Of a stretch of 45,286 nt of DNA, positions 18,368 to 26,172 are shown in pieces (position 1 is the first letter of the stretch; the number at the start of each line of letters is the position of its first letter). Source of the stretch: Frankia nepalensis. Its GTDB lineage: Bacteria; Actinomycetota; Actinomycetes; Frankiales; Frankiaceae. The position numbers and the translations under genes are program-made. The stretch covers positions 6,897-52,182 of the forward strand of contig NZ_JADWYU010000252.1 in the NCBI RefSeq assembly GCF_016786325.1. Direction: 5' to 3'. The notes under the pieces were generated by a model that was not told the DNA's origin, did no database searches, and saw nothing but the letters and a program-made list of their open reading frames with translations.

Positions 18368-19375
18368 TCACCGCGGGGCGGGACCGGCCGTCGTTCCGGA
18401 GGAGCCGTCGGCGCGCTGGTAGCTGGCCAGCGGGGCGAGGTCGGGGGCGGTCTGGGCGAGGCGTGCCCGGAAGTGCTCGGCGGCGGGCGGGCCGAGGCTG
18501 CCGTAGGTCTCGGCGAACAGCTCGCGGGCCCCCCGGCGCGGCCAGCGCTCGGGCAGCAGCTCCAGCGGCAGGTCGGGGTCCGAGCTCGGGAAACGCCACC
18601 AGGCGTTGAGCAGGCCGACCCGGGCGACCATCGCCTCGGCGCCGCTGATCTCACCGGCCAGGGCCCGGTCACGCAGCCCGGCGTTGGTGGCGATGAACTC
18701 CTCGTAGTCGGCGCGCAGCTCGGTGAGGTCCCAGGCGGCCATCGGCGGGCGCGGGTCGCTGCGGCGGGCGTCGACGGTCGTGGTCAGCACGGTGGAGGCG
18801 AGCACGCCGAGCTCGGCGAACACCCGCCGGGCCGGCTCGGCGACCGGGCGCGGGCTCACCCACATGCCGTCGTAGAGGGGGGCGAAGCCCAGCCAGCGCA
18901 GCCGGCTGCGCACGCTGTGCCGCACGTCGCGCTGGTCCTCGGGCAGCGAGAACGCGGCGACGGTCCAGCGGCCGTCCCACGGGTCGTGCCGCGCGCCGAA
19001 CGCGCGCAGCCGGTGCACGTTCTCCAGCACGACGACGGCGGCCTGCGCGGTCAGCCCGTAGTAGGTGTTGCGCCCGACCCGGCTGGACTCCAGCACCCCG
19101 CGCCGGGACAGCCGGGACAGCGCGGCCCGCGCCCCGACCGTCGTCACGTCGAAGTCGGCGAGCAGCGCGACCAGGGCCGCCGACGGCAGGTGCTCGCGCC
19201 GGCCGTGCCAGAAGTCACCGAGCAGGACGGTCAGCAGCCGCTGCGGCTGCTGCCCCTCCTGGGACCGTGGCAGGTCGACCTCGGGATTGCCGGGCACGGC
19301 GCGCAGGACCGGCCGCCCCATGGAGGGGTGCGCGGGCAGCTGGTCCGACCCGGTCGTCCGGCGCGGCGACGTCAC
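18368..19375 (-). CDS. PaaX-family transcriptional regulator
   Basis: GntR-like winged-helix repressor of the PaaX type, 335 residues. PaaX in E. coli senses phenylacetyl-CoA. The N-terminal DNA-binding part contains LLTVLLGDFWHGRREHLPSA and the recognition segment TTVGARAALSRLSRRGVLESSRVGRNTYY, followed by the PaaX central domain (WDGRWTVAAFSLPED, LRWLGFAPLYDGMWVSP) and the C-terminal WWRFPSSDPDLPLELLPERWP. The GTG at 19375 has no good ribosome site; the first 40 or so residues are poorly conserved in look, so ATG at 19321 is possible. It is divergent from the GluRS paralogue with 110 bp between starts and may control it or itself. No phenylacetate genes are nearby, although acyl-CoA genes lie downstream. 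Confidence 0.85.
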   Translation of the reverse strand: MTSPRRTTGSDQLPAHPSMGRPVLRAVPGNPEVDLPRSQEGQQPQRLLTVLLGDFWHGRREHLPSAALVALLADFDVTTVGARAALSRLSRRGVLESSRVGRNTYYGLTAQAAVVVLENVHRLRAFGARHDPWDGRWTVAAFSLPEDQRDVRHSVRSRLRWLGFAPLYDGMWVSPRPVAEPARRVFAELGVLASTVLTTTVDARRSDPRPPMAAWDLTELRADYEEFIATNAGLRDRALAGEISGAEAMVARVGLLNAWWRFPSSDPDLPLELLPERWPRRGARELFAETYGSLGPPAAEHFRARLAQTAPDLAPLASYQRADGSSGTTAGPAPR

Positions 19376-19448
19376 AACCGGGCATTTTACGAGCGACCGG
19401 GGCGACCCGGATCGATCATGCGGTCATCTCGCCTTCGACGATCATCGG

Positions 19449-19466
19449 TAGGCTGCTGTCGACAGC
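19449..19466 (+). promoter_or_regulatory. Promoter -10 and 12-bp palindrome before the GluRS paralogue
   Basis: TAGGCT at 19449-19454 fits an actinobacterial -10 box. It abuts the perfect palindrome gctgtcgacagc (19455-19466), which would cover the transcription start. A GGAGG ribosome site follows at 19473-19477. The site could bind the divergently encoded PaaX-like regulator; that link is inference. Confidence 0.4.
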
Positions 19467-19485
19467 GACAGTGGAGGTACCCGCC

Positions 19486-21135
19486 ATGCTCGACCGGGAC
19501 GAGATCGACGCCCTGTTCCCGTCCGATCTGCCGGAGCCGGCGTCCTGGGAGGGGCAGTACCCGCCCCGGGACCTGCCCGCCGGCGCGATGGTGACCCGCC
19601 TCGGCCCGAGCCCGACCGGCTTCGCCCACCTCGGCGGGGTGTACGTCGCGATGCTGGACAAGGACCTCGCCCGGCAGACCGGAGGCGTCTACTTCGTCCG
19701 GGTCGAGGACACCGACACCGCCAGGACCGTCGAGGGCGCCACCGCCCAGTTCGACGCGGCCTTCAGCTATTTCGGGGTGACGGCGGACGAGACCGAGCAG
19801 AACGGGGCCTACGGCCCGTACACCCAGTCGGCGCGGGAGCGGATCTACCTGAGCTACGCCCGGGAGTTCCTCCGTGACGGCCGGGCCTACCTGTGCTTCG
19901 CGACGAAGGAGGAGCTCGCGGCCGCCGCCGACGAGCAGCGCGCGGCGAAGGTGCCCACCGGCTACCACGGCCGGTGGGCGCTGTGGCGCGACGCGCCGGC
20001 CGAGCGGGTCCGCGCGGCGCTGGCGGCGGGCCGGCCGTACGTGGTCCGGTTCCGCTCCCCCGGTGAGGAGGCCGGCCGGGTCACCTTCACCGACCTGGTG
20101 CGCGGCGAGCTGTCAGCGGACGCGAACCGCAACGACGTCGTCATCCTGAAGAGCTCCGACAACCCGACGCGGCTGCCGACCTACCACTTCGCGCACGTGG
20201 TGGACGACCACCTGATGCGGGTCACCCACGTGATCCGCGGCGACGAGTGGCTGTCCTCGGTCCCGGTGCATCTGCAGCTGTTCGCCGCGGCGGGCTTCGA
20301 GCCCGTGGCGTACGCGCACATCGCGCCGCTGCTCAAGCAGGACGGCTCGGCGAAGCGGAAGCTGTCCAAGCGCAAGGATCCCGAGGCGTCGGTCGAGTTC
20401 TTCATCGCGGCGGGCTACCCGGCGCCGGCGATGCTGTACTACCTACGCGGGCTGATCAACGGGCGGCTCGCGGAGCTGCCGCTCGAGCAGGCGCTGCGCG
20501 AGCCGCTGCGGCTGTCCGAGGCGGGCGTGTCCGGCGCGCTGGTCGACCTGGTCAAGCTGGAGGACATCTCCGCCGACCACATCGCGACCATGGCGAGCCC
20601 CGCCGTGCTCGACGAGGTGCTGGCCTGGGCCGACACGCACGACACGGAGCTGGCGGCCGCGGCGCGCGCCGAGCCGGAGCTGGCCGTGCGGGCGCTCGAC
20701 ATCGAGCGGGCCGGAGTGGACAACCCGCGCAAGGACCTGCGCAAGTGGTCGGACTTCCGCCCGGTCTACGGCTACTTCTTCACGGCGCTGTTCGAGGCCG
20801 TCACCGACCCCGCGGACGGCCGGCTCGGCGGGCTCGCGCCGGAGGTGACGCGCGCGCTGTGCGCCGACTTCCTGGCCGGCTACCAGGATCTGACCGACGG
20901 CGACGCCTGGTTCGGCCAGATCCGCGCGGCGGCGGCCGCGAACGGCTTCGCGTCGAGCCCGAAGGAGTACAAGGCCAACAAGGACGCGTACCCCGGCTCG
21001 ATCCGCGAGGCGTCCCAGGTCATCCGGGTACTGCTCACCGGATCCACCCGCAGCCCGGGCCTGCATCTCGTCGCGAACGCGCTCGGCGAGGCCGAGACGC
21101 GCCGCCGGGTCGGGGCCGTCCTCGACGGCGCCTGA
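19486..21135 (+). CDS. gltX: Glutamyl-tRNA synthetase, second (clostridial-like) type
   Basis: Class I aminoacyl-tRNA synthetase, 549 residues. The HIGH-type motif is PSPTGFAHLGG (41-51) and the KMSKS-type motif is KLSKRK (292-297). Glu-binding sequences RVEDTD and HVIRGDEWLSSVP are present, so catalysis should be intact. It lacks the look of the usual actinobacterial GltX: it has a roughly 35-residue N-terminal extension (DRDEIDALFPSDLPEP), a long C-terminal domain with FRPVYGYFFTALFE and KEYKANKDAYPGS, and a final VIRVLLTG segment. I recall these from the longer GluRS type of clostridia. ATG at 19486 follows GGAGG by 8 bases. A housekeeping GltX is probably elsewhere; this copy may serve a special tRNA, stress resistance, or tRNA-dependent glutamylation (inference). 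Confidence 0.85.
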   Translation: MLDRDEIDALFPSDLPEPASWEGQYPPRDLPAGAMVTRLGPSPTGFAHLGGVYVAMLDKDLARQTGGVYFVRVEDTDTARTVEGATAQFDAAFSYFGVTADETEQNGAYGPYTQSARERIYLSYAREFLRDGRAYLCFATKEELAAAADEQRAAKVPTGYHGRWALWRDAPAERVRAALAAGRPYVVRFRSPGEEAGRVTFTDLVRGELSADANRNDVVILKSSDNPTRLPTYHFAHVVDDHLMRVTHVIRGDEWLSSVPVHLQLFAAAGFEPVAYAHIAPLLKQDGSAKRKLSKRKDPEASVEFFIAAGYPAPAMLYYLRGLINGRLAELPLEQALREPLRLSEAGVSGALVDLVKLEDISADHIATMASPAVLDEVLAWADTHDTELAAAARAEPELAVRALDIERAGVDNPRKDLRKWSDFRPVYGYFFTALFEAVTDPADGRLGGLAPEVTRALCADFLAGYQDLTDGDAWFGQIRAAAAANGFASSPKEYKANKDAYPGSIREASQVIRVLLTGSTRSPGLHLVANALGEAETRRRVGAVLDGA

Positions 21136-21171
21136 CCGGCGGCGCGCGCCCGGCCTCGCTACCCGGCCCCG

Positions 21172-21459
21172 CTACCCGCCGGCGATCGACGGGATCACCT
21201 GGATCTCGGCGCCGTCGCGCAGCGGGGTGTCGGCTCCCGCGAGGCGGCGGCACTCCTCGCCGTCGACGAACAGGTTGACGTAGCGGCGCAGCGCGCCGCG
21301 CTCGTCGCGCAGCCGCCGTTCCAGCCCGGGATGGCGGCCGGCGACGACGTCGAGGGCGGCGGCGAGCGTCGCCGCCTGGCCCGGCAGGTCCAGCTCCAGT
21401 TGGCCGGCGCCGGCGGCGTGCTCGCGCAGCACGCCCGGCAGCAGCATCGTGACCCGCAT
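21172..21459 (-). CDS. MoaD/ThiS-like ubiquitin-fold sulfur-carrier protein
   Basis: A 95-residue beta-grasp protein ending in Gly-Gly (SIAGG), the terminus that is adenylated and thiocarboxylated in MoaD, ThiS and related carriers. Other family marks are the start MRVTMLLPGVLREHAAG, a central LRRYVNLFVDGEE and the RDGAEIQVIPSIAGG end. The ATG at 21459 has GAGGCGGGCGG upstream. It lies 11 bp after the stop of the Asp-box propeller gene on the same strand, so the two are probably co-transcribed. No MoaE, ThiG, MoeB/ThiF or cysteine desulfurase gene is in the window. The carrier could serve molybdopterin, thiamine, cysteine synthesis or protein modification; context does not decide. Confidence 0.85.
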   Translation of the reverse strand: MRVTMLLPGVLREHAAGAGQLELDLPGQAATLAAALDVVAGRHPGLERRLRDERGALRRYVNLFVDGEECRRLAGADTPLRDGAEIQVIPSIAGG

Positions 21460-21470
21460 CGCCGCCCGCC

Positions 21471-22562
21471 TCAGACCACGGCCGCGCGCACGCAGGTCAC
21501 GTCCGGCAGGTGCGCGGCGACGAGGGCCCAGCTGTCCCCCTCGTCGCGGCTGGCGTAGACCTCCCCGGTGCGGGAGCCGAAGTAGACCCCGGCCGGGTCG
21601 GCGTCGTCGGCGCACATCGAGTCGCGCAGCACCGCGGTCCAGAAGCCCTCCGTGGGCAGGCCGGCGGCGCACGCCTCCCAGGAGGCGCCGGCGTCCTCGC
21701 TGCGGTACACGCGGCAGGCGCCGTCCGGCGGGAACCGCTCGGCGTCGGCCTTCAGCGGGAAGTTGTAGATGACGTCCGGCCGGCGGGGGTGGGCGACCAT
21801 CGCGAAGCCGAAGTCACTGGGCAGGCCGTCCGCGATCGAGACCCAGCTGTCGGCGCCGTCGTCGCTGCGGTAGACGCCGCCGTGGTTCTGCGCGTACAGC
21901 CGCCCGGGCCGCGCCGGGCAGGGGGCGACCTTGTGCACGCACTGGCCGAACTCCGGGTACGGGTCGGGCAGGTAGCCCGCCTTGATCCCCCTGTTCGCCG
22001 CGGCCCAGCTCTCGCCGCCGTCAAGGGTGCGGTAGACGCCGCCGGACGACATCGCGACGGTGATCCGCTTGTGGTCGACCCGGTCGGGCAGCACGGTGTG
22101 GATCGCCTGCCCGCCGTAGCCGGGGGCCCAGTCCGGCCGGTGCGGATGGTCCCACAGCGCGCGGACCAGCTCGAAGCTCTGCCCGCCGTCGGTCGACCGG
22201 AACAGCGCGGACGGCTCCACGCCCGCGTACACGACGTCGGGCTCGTCGGCGGGCCCCGGGGTGATCTGCCAGACGCGCCGCAGCGCCGCGTCGGTGCCCT
22301 CGGGGAACGCGATGGGCGCCGTCGCCGGCTCCCGCCAGCTCGCCCCCAGGTCGTCGCTGGTCACGACGGTGGGCCCGAACCACTCGCTCGACAGCCCCAC
22401 GAACACCCGCGGCACCGGGCCGCGGGTGTCGATCGCCGCCGAGTACACCTCGACCATCGGGTGGTGCGGGCCGGTGACCTCCCAGGTCGCCCGCCCATCC
22501 CGGCTGCGTGCCAGCCACAGCCCCTTGCGCGTGCCGATCACCAGCAGCACCGTCGCCGCCAT
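21471..22562 (-). CDS. Asp-box (BNR/sialidase-like) beta-propeller protein
   Basis: A 363-residue protein with seven Asp-box type motifs spread along its length: SRDGRATW (20-27), SDDLGASW, STDGGQSF, TLDGGESW, SDDGADSW, SEDAGASW and SRDEGDSW. This predicts a six- to seven-bladed propeller of the Vps10/photosystem-stability-factor/exo-sialidase type. No signal peptide is seen (start MAATVLLVIGTRKGLWLARS), so it is likely cytoplasmic and unlikely to be a true sialidase. ATG at 22562 follows GGGAGG. It is paired with the MoaD/ThiS-like gene 11 bp downstream, an arrangement I believe recurs in actinobacteria and whose function is not established. Confidence 0.85.
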   Translation of the reverse strand: MAATVLLVIGTRKGLWLARSRDGRATWEVTGPHHPMVEVYSAAIDTRGPVPRVFVGLSSEWFGPTVVTSDDLGASWREPATAPIAFPEGTDAALRRVWQITPGPADEPDVVYAGVEPSALFRSTDGGQSFELVRALWDHPHRPDWAPGYGGQAIHTVLPDRVDHKRITVAMSSGGVYRTLDGGESWAAANRGIKAGYLPDPYPEFGQCVHKVAPCPARPGRLYAQNHGGVYRSDDGADSWVSIADGLPSDFGFAMVAHPRRPDVIYNFPLKADAERFPPDGACRVYRSEDAGASWEACAAGLPTEGFWTAVLRDSMCADDADPAGVYFGSRTGEVYASRDEGDSWALVAAHLPDVTCVRAAVV

Positions 22563-22730
22563 CAGACCTCCCGGAGCTCCACGATCAGACCGAGCCCCGG
22601 CACCCCGTGCCGGCGCCCCGACAATGCAGACCGCCGCGCGGCGGCGAACTCATCGCAGAAATTGAATGTCGGATTCGCCCGTGACTACCGTCGTGCCGAC
22701 CCAGCGCCGTCGGCCCGCGAGGAGACGCCC

Positions 22731-24530
22731 GTGTCCGAATCCGTGTTGCTGTCACGTCGGGACCTGGACTTCCTGCTGTACAAGTGGCTGGACGTGGTGG
22801 CGCTGACGGCGCGCGAGCGGTTCGCCGAGCACGGCCGGGAGACGTTCGACGCGGTGCTCGACCTCGCCGAGCAGGTCGCGACCGAGCATTTCTACCCGCA
22901 CCTGCGGGCGACGGACACGCATGAGCCCACGTTCGACGGCGAGCGGGTCCACCTGATCCCGCAGGTCGGCGCGGCGCTGGAGGTGCTCGCGAAGACCGGG
23001 CTGACCGCGGCCGCGTTCGACACGGACCTCGGCGGGGCGCAGCTGCCCGAGGTGGTCGCGGGCGCCTGCTTCGCCTGGTTCCAGGCGGCGAACATCTCCG
23101 CGTTCGCCTACCCGTTCCTGTCGATGGGCAACGCGAACCTGCTGGTTCAGCACGGCACGCCCGAGCAGATCGACCGCTACGTCCGCCCCGAGCTCGCGGG
23201 GCGCTTCTTCGGCACGATGTGCCTGTCCGAGCCGCAGGCCGGCTCGTCGCTGTCGGACATCACCACCCGGGCCGAGCCGCGGGCCGACGGCACCTACCGG
23301 CTGTTCGGCAACAAGATGTGGATCTCGGGCGGCGAGCACGAGCTGTCCGAGAACATCGTCCACCTGGTGCTGGCGAGGATTCCCGGCGGCCCGGCCGGGG
23401 TGAAGGGCATCAGCCTGTTCATCGTCCCGAAGTTCCTGGTGAACGACGACGGCTCGCTCGGCGAGCGCAACGACGTCACGCTCGCCGGGCTCAACCACAA
23501 GATGGGCTACCGCGGCACCACGAACACCCTGCTGAACTTCGGCGAGGGCCGTCACCTTCCGGGAGGCGAGCCGGGCGCCATCGGCTTTCTCGTCGGCGAG
23601 GCCCACAAAGGCCTTTCCTACATGTTCACGATGATGAACTCGGCCCGGGTCCATGTCGGCGCGGGCGCGATGGCGCTCGGCTACACCGGTTACCTGAAGT
23701 CGCTGAAATACGCGAAGGAGCGCCCGCAGGGCCGCCCGCCGGCCGGCAAGGACCCGCGCGCCCCGCAGGTCCCGATCATCGAGCACTCGGACGTCCGGCG
23801 GATGCTGCTCGCGCAGAAGTCCTACGTCGAGGGCGCCCTCGCGCTGGTCCTCTACGCCGGCAGGCTGCTCGACGAGGAGCGCACCGCGCCGACGCCGGCG
23901 GAGCGCGAGCGCGCGCACCTGCTGCTCGACACGCTCACCCCGATCGTGAAGAGCTGGCCGTCGCAGTGGTGCCTGGAGGCGAACGACCTCGCCATCCAGG
24001 TCCACGGCGGCTACGGCTACACCCGCGAGTACGACGTCGAGCTGCATTTCCGCGACAACCGGCTGAACCCGATCCACGAGGGCACGCACGGGATCCAGGC
24101 CATGGACCTGCTCGGCCGCAAGGTCGCGATCCACGGGGGCGCGGGTCTCGCCGCGCTCGGCGAGGTCATGCGGGCGACGGTCGCGGCGGCCACGGCGGCG
24201 GGCGGCGAGCTGGCGGCGCTCGGCGGCCAGCTCGCGGCCACCGTCGACCGGATCATCGAGGTCACCGCCGTCCTGCACGGCGCCGGCGACCCGGACGTCA
24301 CGCTCGCGAACGCCACCGTCTACCTGGAGGCCGTCGGGCACGCGGTGGTCGCCTGGCTGTGGCTGGAGCAGGCGCTGGCCGCCGCTGGCGGGCAGGGCGC
24401 CTTCTACGAGGGCAAGCGGGCAGCCACGCGATACTTCTACCGCTTCGAGCTCCCGAAGACCGGCCCAGCGCTCGACCTGCTGGCCAGCCTCGACCGCACC
24501 ACTCTCGACACCGACCCGGCCTGGCTGTGA
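22731..24530 (+). CDS. Acyl-CoA dehydrogenase, large (DmdC/FadE5-like)
   Basis: FAD-dependent alpha,beta-dehydrogenation of acyl-CoA. At 599 residues it belongs to the long subfamily, with the ordinary three-domain fold plus an N-terminal helical part and a C-terminal extra domain (about 470-599). Motifs: MCLSEPQAGSSLSDI (FAD region), GNKMWISGGEHE, NHKMGYRGTTNTLLNF, SARVHVGAGAMALGY, and catalytic-base region IHEGTHGIQAMDLLG with E450. I chose the GTG at 22731 because GAGGAG lies about 7 bases upstream and the family N-terminus starts there; the frame runs open far upstream, antisense to the propeller gene. The substrate is not decided by sequence; fatty acyl-CoA or methylthiopropionyl-like CoA are options. 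Confidence 0.92.
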   Translation: MSESVLLSRRDLDFLLYKWLDVVALTARERFAEHGRETFDAVLDLAEQVATEHFYPHLRATDTHEPTFDGERVHLIPQVGAALEVLAKTGLTAAAFDTDLGGAQLPEVVAGACFAWFQAANISAFAYPFLSMGNANLLVQHGTPEQIDRYVRPELAGRFFGTMCLSEPQAGSSLSDITTRAEPRADGTYRLFGNKMWISGGEHELSENIVHLVLARIPGGPAGVKGISLFIVPKFLVNDDGSLGERNDVTLAGLNHKMGYRGTTNTLLNFGEGRHLPGGEPGAIGFLVGEAHKGLSYMFTMMNSARVHVGAGAMALGYTGYLKSLKYAKERPQGRPPAGKDPRAPQVPIIEHSDVRRMLLAQKSYVEGALALVLYAGRLLDEERTAPTPAERERAHLLLDTLTPIVKSWPSQWCLEANDLAIQVHGGYGYTREYDVELHFRDNRLNPIHEGTHGIQAMDLLGRKVAIHGGAGLAALGEVMRATVAAATAAGGELAALGGQLAATVDRIIEVTAVLHGAGDPDVTLANATVYLEAVGHAVVAWLWLEQALAAAGGQGAFYEGKRAATRYFYRFELPKTGPALDLLASLDRTTLDTDPAWL

Positions 24531-24633
24531 ACCCGTCGCGGCGGTGACGCGGGACAATCAGCGCACGATCTACCGATTGGCGCACATTCTCGACGAACAA
24601 CGTCCTTCATTCCTGGCCGCGCGCGGCCCGGAT

Positions 24634-24639
24634 TAGGTT
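24634..24639 (+). promoter_or_regulatory. -10 box for a leaderless DUF202 transcript
   Basis: TAGGTT lies 6 bases before the ATG at 24646 and there is no ribosome site between them. This spacing is typical of actinobacterial leaderless mRNAs, where transcription starts at the A of ATG. Confidence 0.45.
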
Positions 24640-24645
24640 GGCGCC

Positions 24646-25056
24646 ATGGGGTGGCTGGCCGGGCCGCGCGCGCGGGCGCGCGGGGGCGTGGGCTCGCCGA
24701 GGCGCGCCGTGGGCGAGGAACCCGACTACCGGTTCAGCCTGGCGAACGAGCGCACCTTCCTGGCCTGGATCAGGACCGCGCTCGCGCTGCTCGCGGGTGG
24801 CATCGCGGTGGTGCAGTTCGTCCCGAGCTTCGGCATCGGCTGGGCCCGCCACCTGCTCGGGATATCCCTGGTCGCGGTGGCGACCATGATCTCGGCGACC
24901 AGCTACAGCCGCTGGCAGCGCCGGGAACGCGCGATCCGGCTCGGCGCGCCGCTGCCCGCCTCGCTGTTCCCCCGGCTCCTCACCGTCGGGATCGCCGTCA
25001 TCATGGTCTTCGCGCTGGCGTTCATCCTGATCGACGTGGCGACCGGCCGGGCATGA
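24646..25056 (+). CDS. DUF202 (YidH-type) membrane protein
   Basis: A 136-residue membrane protein with three predicted helices (about 42-60, 68-86 and 111-131). The DUF202 signature LANERTFLAWIRTALALLAGG (32-52) is clear. The N-terminal 25 residues are Arg/Gly-rich. No Shine-Dalgarno sequence precedes the ATG; a TAGGTT box 6 bases away suggests a leaderless transcript. Its stop overlaps the start of the second DUF202 gene (ATGA). Tandem DUF202 genes are common; function unknown. Confidence 0.88.
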   Translation: MGWLAGPRARARGGVGSPRRAVGEEPDYRFSLANERTFLAWIRTALALLAGGIAVVQFVPSFGIGWARHLLGISLVAVATMISATSYSRWQRRERAIRLGAPLPASLFPRLLTVGIAVIMVFALAFILIDVATGRA

Positions 25057-25406
25057 CGGACGACCGCCGTGCGCGGGCCCCCGAGCCCTGCGCCGACGCC
25101 GTCGACCCTGGCCTGCAGAGCGAGCGCACCTACCTGTCCTGGCAGCGCACCGGCCTCAGCCTCGCCGGCATCGGCGCGCTCCTCGCGCATGACGCGCTCG
25201 GCCGTCACCGGCCGCTGCTCGCCGGCGGCCTGCTGACCGCGCTCGCCGGCCTCCTGCTGACGGCCCGGGCCCAGCGGCGCTACCGCGCGACGGTGGCCGC
25301 CGTCCGCGCGGGCCGCTCCCCGACCGACCAGCGCGCCGTCGCCGTCACGGCCGCCCTGACGACCGTTCTCTGCCTCGTCGGCCTCGCCGCGATCCTGTTC
25401 TCCTGA
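25053..25406 (+). CDS. Second DUF202 membrane protein
   Basis: A 117-residue protein with the family motif QSERTYLSWQRTGLSLAGIG (22-41) and three predicted helices (about 32-48, 53-70, 95-115). It is divergent from its upstream neighbour: the two share only the core motif, so this is an ancient pair rather than a recent duplication. ATG at 25053 overlaps the upstream stop by 4 bp, indicating coupled translation and perhaps a heteromer. The stop codon lies in an 18-bp direct repeat (25401-25418 and 25422-25439, period 21). Function unknown. Confidence 0.86.
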   Translation: MTDDRRARAPEPCADAVDPGLQSERTYLSWQRTGLSLAGIGALLAHDALGRHRPLLAGGLLTALAGLLLTARAQRRYRATVAAVRAGRSPTDQRAVAVTAALTTVLCLVGLAAILFS

Positions 25407-25522
25407 CGCCTTCGTCGCCTCTCCTGACGCCTTCGTCGCTGGCACCCGCGCCGGGCCCGGCATGGACGGCTCGTGCCGGCTCCATGACTTCTGCCGAAAT
25501 TCGCGGTCTTGGTCGAACAGCG

Positions 25523-25549
25523 CGCTAGCTAGCTATACGCTAGCTAGCG
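25523..25549. promoter_or_regulatory. CTAG-rich palindromic operator over a promoter
   Basis: Perfect 11-bp inverted repeat cgctagctagc (25523-25533) and gctagctagcg (25539-25549) around a tatac spacer. CTAG, usually rare in bacterial DNA, occurs four times in 27 bp. The AT core could be the -10, with TTGGTC at 25509-25514 as a -35. It lies 50 bp before the RHH-HTH gene start, so autoregulation is the simplest reading. Confidence 0.65.
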
Positions 25550-25599
25550 ACATACGCCGGCGGTGGGCAGGTCGCTCAGCGCCATGCAGAGGAGGCCCG

Positions 25600-26085
25600 A
25601 TGACACCCTCCGAGCCGACCAGGGCGGTCTACGTCCGGATGCCAGACAAGATCGCGCAGAAGCTCGACCGCGCCGCCGAACGCCTCGGCGTGAGCAAGCG
25701 CGACCTGATCGCCACCCTCGTCTCCGATCATCTCGACATCGAGGGCGACGAGTTCGTCATCCGCCCGCAAGGCCGTGCCGCGGGCGGGCACAGGCGCGGC
25801 GAGCACGGCGCGGGCGAGCGCCCGGCCGACTTCTGGCGCAAGCGCCCCACCACCGACACCCCGGGCACGGGAACACGCCAGGCCAAGGCCGACGCCCCGG
25901 TCAGCGAGGTCCTGACGCTGGCCGAGGCCGCCGAGCTGCTGCGCGTTCCCGAGGACGACGTCCGCGCCCTCGTCGAGTCCGGCGAGATCCCCGCCCGCAG
26001 GATCGGCGAGACCTGGCGCCTCACCCGCGCCGCGGTCCTGGCCTGGCTGGGCGGCGAGAGCCCGGCCGCCGGCCAGCCCGCGTAG
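25600..26085 (+). CDS. Ribbon-helix-helix plus MerR/excisionase-type HTH fusion protein
   Basis: A 161-residue regulator with two DNA-binding modules. Residues about 9-46 look like a ribbon-helix-helix (AVYVRMPDKIAQKLDRAAERL, then GVSKRDLIATLVSDHL). Residues about 101-152 are an excisionase/MerR-like winged helix (LTLAEAAELLRVPEDDVRALV, then GEIPARRIGETWRLTRAAVLAWL). A charged, Gly/Arg-rich linker joins them. The ATG at 25600 has an excellent AGAGGAGG site 6 bases upstream, which outweighs earlier in-frame starts. The palindrome at 25523-25549 is its probable operator. No toxin-like partner is adjacent; the next gene on the same strand is the siderophore-interacting protein, 87 bp on. Confidence 0.82.
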   Translation: MTPSEPTRAVYVRMPDKIAQKLDRAAERLGVSKRDLIATLVSDHLDIEGDEFVIRPQGRAAGGHRRGEHGAGERPADFWRKRPTTDTPGTGTRQAKADAPVSEVLTLAEAAELLRVPEDDVRALVESGEIPARRIGETWRLTRAAVLAWLGGESPAAGQPA

Positions 26086-26172
26086 CGCGCACGACCGACG
26101 TTCCGCGGAACGCGCCCGGCGCCGTGACGCCGACCGGGACGGCCGCGACCACTCCACAGATCCGGAGGAGCA

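Noticed and set aside
21510-22730. In-frame upstream extension of the acyl-CoA dehydrogenase
   Set aside because: It runs antisense through the propeller gene; the GTG at 22731 has a good ribosome site and matches the family start.
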